DNA of 64,000 nucleotides. Source: a virus. The position numbers and the translations under genes are program-made. Where the stretch lies: IMG/VR virus record IMGVR_UViG_3300036791_000759, positions 1 through 64,000 of that record; one strand, 5' to 3'. Of this stretch, positions 1 through 5,793 are shown in pieces (positions within the stretch are counted from its first letter, which is position 1; each line of letters starts with the position of its first letter). Under the pieces are notes generated by a model. The model was not told where the DNA came from and did not search any database. It saw only the letters and a program-made list of their open reading frames with translations.

Positions 1-116
1 TCAAGAAGTACGAAGCGGCGATGCACCATAAGGAATACCCACCCACCCCGTCGGGTCTCTGCGTCAAATACTGCGGGGTGGTGAGCTGTCCCTATCACGG
101 CAAGGGAACGCGGTGA
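1..116 (+). CDS. PD-(D/E)XK exonuclease, 3' fragment
   Basis: This is the last 37 codons of a RecB/Cas4-like nuclease whose full copy lies at 59493-60155. The visible end contains the cysteine pattern CVKYCGVVSCPYHGKG, probably a metal-binding C-terminus as in Cas4/AddB-type nucleases. The window starts inside the gene. It differs from the full copy by a few bases near its end, so it comes from a sister haplotype. Confidence 0.9.
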   Translation, partial: KKYEAAMHHKEYPPTPSGLCVKYCGVVSCPYHGKGTR

Positions 117-349
117 TGGATCTCGAAGAACGCTGGGTTCGCTATTGCCTAACGATGGAGTGTAAGCGGTGCGGCAACCCGATCTTTGATGATGAGGATG
201 CCGCGCGTGAGGAGGTAGAGACGATCATCGCGGCTGACGAGTTTGACGAAGGCACATCGATCGATGCCTTGCGCGACGCATTGAGCTGGTCTGAACACCA
301 AGGTCGGTACTGTTCCTGGTGTACCCACATGATTAACAAGGATTGCTGA
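116..349 (+). CDS. Small CxxC...CxxC putative zinc-binding protein
   Basis: A 77-residue acidic protein with two cysteine pairs (CKRCG near residue 17 and CSWC near residue 69), suggesting one zinc knuckle. Its ATG overlaps the stop of the exonuclease (TGATG), so it is translationally coupled; a GTG three bases upstream is an alternative start. It has no counterpart in the second copy of this region near 60155, where the membrane protein follows the exonuclease directly. It is therefore a presence/absence gene between the two haplotypes. Function unknown. Confidence 0.65.
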   Translation: MDLEERWVRYCLTMECKRCGNPIFDDEDAAREEVETIIAADEFDEGTSIDALRDALSWSEHQGRYCSWCTHMINKDC

Positions 350-350
350 A

Positions 351-509
351 ATGGTCATCGAAATTTTGTTGGTGGTGGATCTCTTCCTGTGGTTCCTCAC
401 CTTGCTGCCGGTGCCACCGGCGGCGCAGTTTAGCTGGGCGTCGAGCTGGTTTGCGTGGATCGCCGCCGTTCTGCTGGCGCTGTTTTTGTTTATCCCTGGT
501 CTGCGATGA
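351..509 (+). CDS. 52-residue two-helix membrane protein
   Basis: Two hydrophobic segments (about residues 4-20 and 31-49) are joined by a short PVPPAAQFSW turn, predicting a small inner-membrane hairpin. A homologue at 60155-60313 has the same length and an almost unchanged second half but a diverged N-terminus. That conservation argues that the frame is real. It sits between nuclease genes in tight coupling with the next ORF (ATGA overlap). A membrane role is inferred; holin is possible but the early-gene context argues against it. Confidence 0.6.
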   Translation: MVIEILLVVDLFLWFLTLLPVPPAAQFSWASSWFAWIAAVLLALFLFIPGLR

Positions 510-673
510 AGGCGCCTGAGCGCATGGTCTCCAAAACGGAGGCCACATTCGAGCATCCGGCCAAGGGACCACACCACTGTTCGCAATGCACCCACTACAA
601 GGTCGGGCGCTGCGAAGTGGTGCGCGGGTTTATCCAGCCAGGTGACTGGTGCAAGTACTGGCAGCGCAAATGA
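506..673 (+). CDS. Small Cys-rich protein (HiPIP-like pattern)
   Basis: A 55-residue protein with the pattern CSQCTHYKVGRCEVVRG followed by a DWCKYW ending: four cysteines spaced as in tiny high-potential iron-sulfur-like or zinc-binding phage proteins. The start overlaps the previous stop. The homologue at 60310-60477 keeps all four cysteines. The metal centre is inferred from spacing only; its role in the replication cluster is unknown. Confidence 0.65.
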   Translation: MKAPERMVSKTEATFEHPAKGPHHCSQCTHYKVGRCEVVRGFIQPGDWCKYWQRK

Positions 674-1011
674 AAACCGTCGTTCCTGAGGCGAGGGTAA
701 AAGTTAAAATCAAAAAAGTCCTCGATAATTATAGGAACTATATATATTATTACATGCCTGTACCAGGTGGGTACGGACGCTCGACGCTGGATTACCTGGG
801 GTTCTGCTGCGGCTTGGGGTTTGCCATCGAGGCAAAGAGCAGTGTTGGCAACCCGACAGATCGCCAGCTGTCAATCATGCAGCAGCTCGCGGCGGTCCAC
901 GTCCCGGTGTTTATCGTGCGCGATGACGCATCGCTGGCGCAGTTGGATCAATGGCTCAACACGGTCACGACCAAATGGCGGGGGCGACATGAACCAGATA
1001 ACGCTGCGTGA
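670..1011 (+). CDS. VRR-NUC domain nuclease
   Basis: A 113-residue protein. Residues 35-100 carry the VRR-NUC (PD-(D/E)XK-type) signature: a glycine-rich GGYGRSTLDYLG segment containing the acidic residue, then GFAIEAKSS (E-x-K), then a Gln near TDRQL and the final strand VPVFIVRD. Such stand-alone VRR-NUC proteins are common beside phage helicases and act as structure-specific nucleases or resolvases. The ATG overlaps the stop of the Cys-rich gene. A motif B palindrome lies inside the coding region at 730-742. Copy 2 (60653-60994) is the same length. Confidence 0.85.
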   Translation: MKTVVPEARVKVKIKKVLDNYRNYIYYYMPVPGGYGRSTLDYLGFCCGLGFAIEAKSSVGNPTDRQLSIMQQLAAVHVPVFIVRDDASLAQLDQWLNTVTTKWRGRHEPDNAA

Positions 1012-1204
1012 ACAGCTGCAGATTGCGATGAACTGGCCGTGGTGTCTGCATCCGGTCTACCGGATCCAGTGGACACGGGGGTTTCACGGTGGGCTGGAGC
1101 ATCGCGCCGGCACCCGCAACGACCGCAGGTTCAAGCGGGTTGCTACCGTAGCAAAGGAAGCGAGCAATGAAGCCGAGACAGGTGAGCATCGTTCCGCTGC
1201 CTAA
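989..1204 (+). CDS. 71-residue phage protein, unknown function
   Basis: It starts inside the end of the VRR-NUC gene and overlaps the start of the next gene, so it is part of the coupled early operon. It is basic with WPWCLHPVYRIQW near the N-terminus and no recognised domain. Its coding sequence contains a perfect motif A palindrome (1140-1154) just upstream of the next start. The copy at 60972-61187 differs at a few N-terminal residues and is identical after base 1032. Overlap on both sides lowers certainty. Confidence 0.5.
   Translation: MNQITLREQLQIAMNWPWCLHPVYRIQWTRGFHGGLEHRAGTRNDRRFKRVATVAKEASNEAETGEHRSAA
1140..1154. promoter_or_regulatory. Motif A palindrome, perfect
   Basis: TTGCTACCGTAGCAA is a 7-1-7 perfect palindrome lying 12 bases before the ATG at 1167 and directly followed by a purine-rich ribosome-binding sequence (AAAGGAAG). 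Confidence 0.7.
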
Positions 1205-1439
1205 GCCCGAGATCGACGAGATGGTCAAAGGGCTCGAAGAGATGACCAAGCAGGTAAAGGCCGGCGAGTTTGTCTCTTACATCATCGGCGCCTTTAGAGA
1301 GGACGCCAAGTTTATTAGCGTCGAGCGCGGCCGGGCGATGAGCCGCCTGCAGATCATCGGGATTTTAGAGTGCTGGAAGGCCGATATGCTCGACACGATG
1401 CCATCCGTCAGTGAGATGAAACTGCCAGACCCTGAATGA
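1167..1439 (+). CDS. 90-residue phage protein, unknown function
   Basis: A mostly helical, charged protein (KPEIDEMVKGLEEMTKQVKAG near the N-terminus) with no domain I recognise. AAAGGAAG precedes the ATG and a motif A palindrome lies in the leader. It ends by overlapping the helicase start (ATGATG), so it is probably co-translated with it. The second copy at 61150-61422 is identical. Confidence 0.75.
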   Translation: MKPRQVSIVPLPKPEIDEMVKGLEEMTKQVKAGEFVSYIIGAFREDAKFISVERGRAMSRLQIIGILECWKADMLDTMPSVSEMKLPDPE

Positions 1440-3916
1440 TGTTTCTCACCGCTGACGCACGACACCTCGTTATGCCGTGGCGACCCGATGTCGCCCGGTT
1501 AATCCCCCATGCACGGGAGTTCACCCATGAAGGACAACGCATGTTAGTACTGCCAAACAAACACGACGAAACCAGACTGGTGCGCAACCTCGGGCTCGCG
1601 GTCCCGCCGCCGGTGCTGACCCGTTATGACTGGCTGGGTCAGACCCCGTGGGCGATCCAGCGCACGACGACAGCGATGCTGACCGAGAACCAGCGGGCCT
1701 TTGTGCTGAACGAGTTTGGTTGTGTCGATGGCAGCACGGAGTATCTGTCGCCCGAAGGGTGGCGACATATATCTGACTATCAAGGCGGCTTAGTTGCGGA
1801 GTATCGCCCCGAGACAGGCTCAATCGGGTTTGTCGAGGCTGAGTATGTAAAGCAGCCATGCGATGAGATGATCCGGTTCAAGACGCGCTATGGCATCGAC
1901 CAGCTTCTGTCGCCCGAGCACCGCGTGCTTTATGTGGATCGTGCTGGCGAGACAAAAGTAGCCTCGGCGCAGTCTCTCTATGACCGCTACGACCGGATGC
2001 GTAACAAAGACGTGAGGTTCATTACGACCTTCCGGGTTGACGATGGCCGTGTCATACCCATGACTGACGCGGAGTTGCGGGTGCATGTCGCACTCACCGC
2101 CGATGGTTATACGCCTTACAACGAGCGCGTAGATGTCCGGCTAAAGAAGCCCCGCAAGATTGCCCGCATGGAGCAACTGCTTAACGATGCCAGCATAACT
2201 TTTACCAGTGTCCCAGTACAACCTGTTGGCTTCTTTAAGTTCACTTTTAACTGGCCCCATAAGAAAGGTTTCCAGTTTGGCTACGACATTTGCCAACATC
2301 AACTCGAAGTCATTGCCGACGAAGTAGTTCATTGGGATGGGTCGCAGCGCAAGGCCGGACTGTTTGAGTTCTCGTCGAGCAAATACGACGAGGCTAACTT
2401 TATCCAATTTGCCTACGCCGCGTCTGGTCGATGCGCATCTATCGGCTTGTCCGAACGTTATCGCCGGGGAGGTGAAGAGTGGGAATGGCGTGTGACGGCG
2501 CGTCGTAAATCCCTGATCGGGTTTACTCAGGCAAGTCAGCGGGCAACTCGCGCTATCACCAAGGAGCCGAGCCCCGACGGGTTTAAGTACTGCTTCATGG
2601 TGCCCAGCACGTTCCTGCTGTTGCGGCGCAATGGTTGCATTTTCGTAACCGGGAATACCGGGAAGACCAGATCGGTGATCTGGGCGGCCGACTGGCTGAA
2701 GCGCAGCGCCAATATCGGTCCGGTGCTGATCACCGCGCCGCTCTCGACCTTGACCCCGGTATGGGAGGCCGAGCTATTTAAACTACTGCCACGCGGCCGG
2801 GTCCAGGTGCTGCACGGCGACCGCGCCACCCGGCTCGAACGCCTGAAGCAAGATGCTGACTTTTATATCATCAACCACCACGGTCTAAAGCTGATCCAGA
2901 AGGAGCTGCTCGCGAAGAAGTTCCGGGTGTTTGTCATCGATGAACTCGCGGTTTTCCGCAACCGGCGCACTGGCCTCTGGAAGGCAGCGGCGGCGATCGT
3001 CGCGCAGACCGAGTGGGCCTGGGGCCTGACCGGCTCACCTACCCCCAAGGCGCCGACCGACGCCTGGGCGCAGATCCACATGCTGACCCCGGGCAACACG
3101 ACGCGGACCTGGGTCAGGTTTCGTGACCTGACCATGCGCCAGATCACCCAGTTCAAGTGGGTACGCCGGTCGGGCGCGCAGGAGCTGATCCACCAGCAGA
3201 TGCAGCCGAGCGTGCGGTTTGCACTGGAGGACGTGACCGAGCTGCCGCCCACCACCCACCGGCAGATCCCGGTGCCGCTGGAGCCCGAGGCCAAGCGAGC
3301 CTACGAGATTATGTTTAATAAGATGCGACTGCTCTACGAGAACCATGAGATCACCGCCGTCAACGAGGGTGTGCTGCAATCCAAGCTTCTCCAGGTGGCG
3401 TGTGGGTCGATCTACACCGATCGCGATGGCAAGGTTGAGCTGCCGGCGGCCGGGCGGCTCGACGCGTTAAAGGACATCGTCGAGAGCACCTCGCGCAAGG
3501 TGATCGTCTTTGTGCCGTTCATCCATGCGCTGGAGCGCGTGGCCGACTACCTGCGGGACACCGAGGAGGTAGCTGTGGTGCATGGCTCAACCCCCGTCGG
3601 GCAGCGCAACAAGATTTTCTCGGGGTTTCAGAACGAAGAGAGACCCCGGGTTATCGTCGCGCACCCGGCCTGCATGTCGCATGGCCTGACCCTGACCGCC
3701 GCCAACACCATCGTCTGGTACTGTCCGACAAACAACTTCGAGACCTACGAGCAGGCGAACGCCCGCGTTCGCCGTCCGGGCCAGACCGCAAAAACCTTGA
3801 TCGCCCACCTGGTGGGGACGCCGATTGAGCGGCTGTGCTACGCCAGGCTGCAGGACCGGGGGATCTTCCAGGGTGTGTTGCTCGATCTGTTCCACCAGCA
3901 GGAACTGGAGTTCTGA
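1436..3916 (+). CDS. SNF2-family DEAD/H helicase interrupted by an intein
   Basis: An 826-residue precursor; removing the intein (residues 96-407) leaves a helicase of about 514 residues. Motif I is rebuilt on splicing as NEFG + TGKTR. Motif II is IDELA (the usual DExx) and motif III is GLTGSPTP. The C-terminal RecA-like lobe has AHPACMSHGLTL and motif VI QANARVRRPGQ. This is the compact SNF2/DEXH helicase common in podovirus and siphovirus replication modules, acting on replicating or recombining DNA. It follows the VRR-NUC gene, a frequent pairing. The second copy (61419-63899) is identical. Confidence 0.93.
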   Translation: MMFLTADARHLVMPWRPDVARLIPHAREFTHEGQRMLVLPNKHDETRLVRNLGLAVPPPVLTRYDWLGQTPWAIQRTTTAMLTENQRAFVLNEFGCVDGSTEYLSPEGWRHISDYQGGLVAEYRPETGSIGFVEAEYVKQPCDEMIRFKTRYGIDQLLSPEHRVLYVDRAGETKVASAQSLYDRYDRMRNKDVRFITTFRVDDGRVIPMTDAELRVHVALTADGYTPYNERVDVRLKKPRKIARMEQLLNDASITFTSVPVQPVGFFKFTFNWPHKKGFQFGYDICQHQLEVIADEVVHWDGSQRKAGLFEFSSSKYDEANFIQFAYAASGRCASIGLSERYRRGGEEWEWRVTARRKSLIGFTQASQRATRAITKEPSPDGFKYCFMVPSTFLLLRRNGCIFVTGNTGKTRSVIWAADWLKRSANIGPVLITAPLSTLTPVWEAELFKLLPRGRVQVLHGDRATRLERLKQDADFYIINHHGLKLIQKELLAKKFRVFVIDELAVFRNRRTGLWKAAAAIVAQTEWAWGLTGSPTPKAPTDAWAQIHMLTPGNTTRTWVRFRDLTMRQITQFKWVRRSGAQELIHQQMQPSVRFALEDVTELPPTTHRQIPVPLEPEAKRAYEIMFNKMRLLYENHEITAVNEGVLQSKLLQVACGSIYTDRDGKVELPAAGRLDALKDIVESTSRKVIVFVPFIHALERVADYLRDTEEVAVVHGSTPVGQRNKIFSGFQNEERPRVIVAHPACMSHGLTLTAANTIVWYCPTNNFETYEQANARVRRPGQTAKTLIAHLVGTPIERLCYARLQDRGIFQGVLLDLFHQQELEF
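1721..2656 (+). other. Intein in helicase P-loop, with degenerate LAGLIDADG region
   Basis: A 312-residue intein begins at Cys96 (CVDGSTEYLSPEGW, block A) and ends with FVTGN before extein Thr. Block B is LLSPEHRVLY; block F/G is YCFMVPSTFLLLRRNG...FVTGN. The terminal pair is Gly-Asn rather than His-Asn, a known but less common variant. The middle contains VHVALTADGY and LEVIADEVVHWDGS, which resemble two LAGLIDADG helices, so a homing endonuclease domain is likely present but possibly decayed. The insertion lies exactly between G and TGKT of Walker A, so the helicase is inactive until splicing. Confidence 0.9.
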
Positions 3917-3918
3917 TC

Positions 3919-4221
3919 ATGACACTACAAGTTGAATGGTTTGATGAGAGACGTGAGCCTCAACACCCGCCTGATCCGCGCTACCCCAATGGGATCGATA
4001 TCGACACGACGACCTTCACACAGATCGATATGAAGAGTGGCGCCGTGATCCCGCATGATGCAGATCGCAAAACGTGTTTTACTTTCTTGCGTCCGTACCC
4101 GGCACCGCGCATCGGCAAATTCCTTGTCAAGTGTGATGTGTGCGGTCAGCTAACGATGGTCACGACCGCTGGGCGACCCGACGATCCGCGCTCCGTGCGC
4201 ATACCCTGCAAGGCCAACTAA
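3919..4221 (+). CDS. 100-residue protein with C-terminal CxxC
   Basis: The start lies just after the helicase stop. The C-terminal part has CDVCGQ and a later single Cys before the stop, a possible incomplete zinc ribbon. The N-terminal half is polar and Pro/Asp-rich (PPDPRYPNGIDIDT). No family recognised. The start of a second copy runs off the window at 63902. Confidence 0.7.
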   Translation: MTLQVEWFDERREPQHPPDPRYPNGIDIDTTTFTQIDMKSGAVIPHDADRKTCFTFLRPYPAPRIGKFLVKCDVCGQLTMVTTAGRPDDPRSVRIPCKAN

Positions 4222-4222
4222 G

Positions 4223-4603
4223 ATGACCCCGGCGAAACTGATCGAGGCGTATCTGCGGTTACGCATGAAAATGAAGGAAATCGAAGAGCACCACAAACAA
4301 GAGCTGATACCGTTCGTCAGCCTCAAGGTCGAGATCGAAACCGCGCTGCTCGCCCATCTTAACGAGGCCGGGACCGACAGCACCAAGTGCAAGGCTGGCA
4401 CCGCGTACAAGTCGACCGTCTCCTCGGTGGTGGTGCGCGACTGGCCGGCGACACTCGACTTTATCAAGTCGCGCGAGGAGTGGGATCTGTTGGAAGCACG
4501 CGTCGGCAAGACCTATGCGCTTGATTTGATGGGTCAGCGCGGCGAGCCGATCCCCGGTGTCGAGGTGAGCCAGGCGACGGTCTTGCGGGTCCGTTCGACA
4601 TAG
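4223..4603 (+). CDS. Conserved phage replication-module protein
   Basis: A 126-residue protein with an N-terminal coiled-coil-like segment (AYLRLRMKMKEIEEHHKQE) followed by a small mixed domain with TKCKAGTAYKSTVSS and WDLLEARVGKTYALDLM. I recognise the pattern from hypothetical proteins placed between helicase and ssDNA-binding-like genes in phages; those have no established activity. It is a host-protein-sized early gene in a tight + strand operon. Confidence 0.8.
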   Translation: MTPAKLIEAYLRLRMKMKEIEEHHKQELIPFVSLKVEIETALLAHLNEAGTDSTKCKAGTAYKSTVSSVVVRDWPATLDFIKSREEWDLLEARVGKTYALDLMGQRGEPIPGVEVSQATVLRVRST

Positions 4604-4610
4604 GTCATTC

Positions 4611-4623
4611 TATAGACCCTATA
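4611..4623. promoter_or_regulatory. Motif B palindrome
   Basis: TATAG-ACC-CTATA lies 17 bases upstream of the ATG at 4640 in the short gap after the previous gene, a promoter or operator position. Confidence 0.6.
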
Positions 4624-4639
4624 AATATGGAGATCCCCA

Positions 4640-5728
4640 ATGGCAGGTCAGTTGATCCCCCTTGACCGCCCGCCGCCTGCGCTCCGCAACCGCCGCTCCA
4701 ACCTCCTCGCCGCCGCCAAGGCCGGTGTCCAGGGTGGCTTTGCCGTGGTCGGTTACAAAGGCCGCGCTTGGAAGCTGCGCTACCGTAGCGCCGACACGCT
4801 GCTGCGTGACGATCGCGGGGCACCGATGCCCAACCTGGAGGTGGTCATCGTCGGGGTCGCCGAGGGGATATCCAAGCAGTACTACGAGAAGAACTATTCC
4901 GAGGGTGATGACAGCGCACCCGACTGCTGGTCGCTCGATGGGGTCAAGCCGGATGCCAGCGTGACTCGCAAGCAGAACGATCTCTGCGGCAACTGCCGCC
5001 ACAATGCGTGGGGATCGAAGATCACCGAGGGCGGCAAGCGTGCCAAGGCGTGCCAGGATACCCGGCGTCTCGCCATCGTCCCGTCGGGTGACATCGAGAA
5101 CGAATCCTTTGGCGGTCCGATGATGCTGCGCCTCCCGCCGATGAGCCTCAACAACCTTGCCAACTATGCAGATCTGCTACAGCGCAAGGACGCATCCTTT
5201 GAGGTTGTCGCGACACGGCTAGGATTTGACTATGACGTGGCGTACCCCCGGATCACCTTTGAGGCAATGGGCTGGCTCTCACCCGAGCAGCTTGCTCTGG
5301 TCCTCGGTCCCGATGGTAACGGCGGTGTCTGCGCCGATCCGTTGATCGAGCGCATGCTGGGTGCTACGCCGGTAGCCGATCCTGACGAAGAGGCAGAGCC
5401 GGCACCGGCACCAAAATCCACACCAAAGAAGCGCGCTGCCGCGACACCGGAGCCACCGCCCGAGCAGCCGGGCGAAGAAGAGAGCGAAGAGACCGAGGTC
5501 GAAGAGGGCGAAGCCGACGATCTCGGCAACACGCCTCCGCCTCCGCCGCCACCGCCTCCTGCGGCCGCGCCAAAGAACCCGTTTGCCGCCGCGACCGCGA
5601 AGGCCGCGCCGGCCGCGCCAAAGCGCGGGCGTCCGCGTGCGAGCGGCGCTACCAACGGAGCCGCTGCTCAGCCGCAGCCCGCGCCGTCAAACATGGAAAG
5701 CGCGATCCACAATCTGCTTGATGCCTAG
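4640..5728 (+). CDS. ssDNA-binding-like phage replication protein
   Basis: A 362-residue protein. The N-terminal 230 residues form a globular domain with NLEVVIVGVAEGISKQYY, PDCWSLDG, a LCGNCRHNAWGS cysteine pair and a later ACQDTRRLAI, a pattern I associate with a phage family found beside PolA, primase and Cas4-like nucleases and thought to bind ssDNA. The C-terminal 120 residues are disordered, rich in Pro, Ala and acidic residues with a run of nine prolines, ending MESAIHNLLDA, reminiscent of SSB acidic tails that recruit partners. The ssDNA-binding role is inferred. Confidence 0.72.
   Translation: MAGQLIPLDRPPPALRNRRSNLLAAAKAGVQGGFAVVGYKGRAWKLRYRSADTLLRDDRGAPMPNLEVVIVGVAEGISKQYYEKNYSEGDDSAPDCWSLDGVKPDASVTRKQNDLCGNCRHNAWGSKITEGGKRAKACQDTRRLAIVPSGDIENESFGGPMMLRLPPMSLNNLANYADLLQRKDASFEVVATRLGFDYDVAYPRITFEAMGWLSPEQLALVLGPDGNGGVCADPLIERMLGATPVADPDEEAEPAPAPKSTPKKRAAATPEPPPEQPGEEESEETEVEEGEADDLGNTPPPPPPPPPAAAPKNPFAAATAKAAPAAPKRGRPRASGATNGAAAQPQPAPSNMESAIHNLLDA
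4777..4791. promoter_or_regulatory. Motif A site inside coding sequence
   Basis: GCGCTACCGTAGCGC keeps the 9-base core and is itself a palindrome with altered flanks. It is read as RYRS in the ssDNA-binding-like gene. Confidence 0.45.
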
Positions 5729-5736
5729 TTAAACTC

Positions 5737-5779
5737 AGGGGGTGCGACCGGGTCCAAACCGCGCCCCCTCTTTTTCTTT
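5737..5779 (+). terminator. Rho-independent terminator
   Basis: A 10-base stem (AGGGGGTGCG / CGCGCCCCCT with one G-T pair) is followed by CTTTTTCTTT. It separates the ssDNA-binding-like gene from the primase gene. Confidence 0.85.
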
Positions 5780-5793
5780 AGGCGGCGCGTGAG

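Larger units (their letters stand above)
1..4017. repeat. Left copy of the redundant end
   Basis: 1032-4017 is identical to 61015-64000 (offset 59,983). 1-1031 matches 60040-61014 only as a diverged homologue with gene gain/loss. It indicates a circular genome of about 60 kb carried past its start in assembly. Confidence 0.85.

Noticed and set aside
5230-5655. 141-codon Gly-rich frame opposite the ssDNA-binding-like gene
   Set aside because: The Gly/Ala runs mirror the Pro/Ala coding of the + strand linker; no independent evidence.
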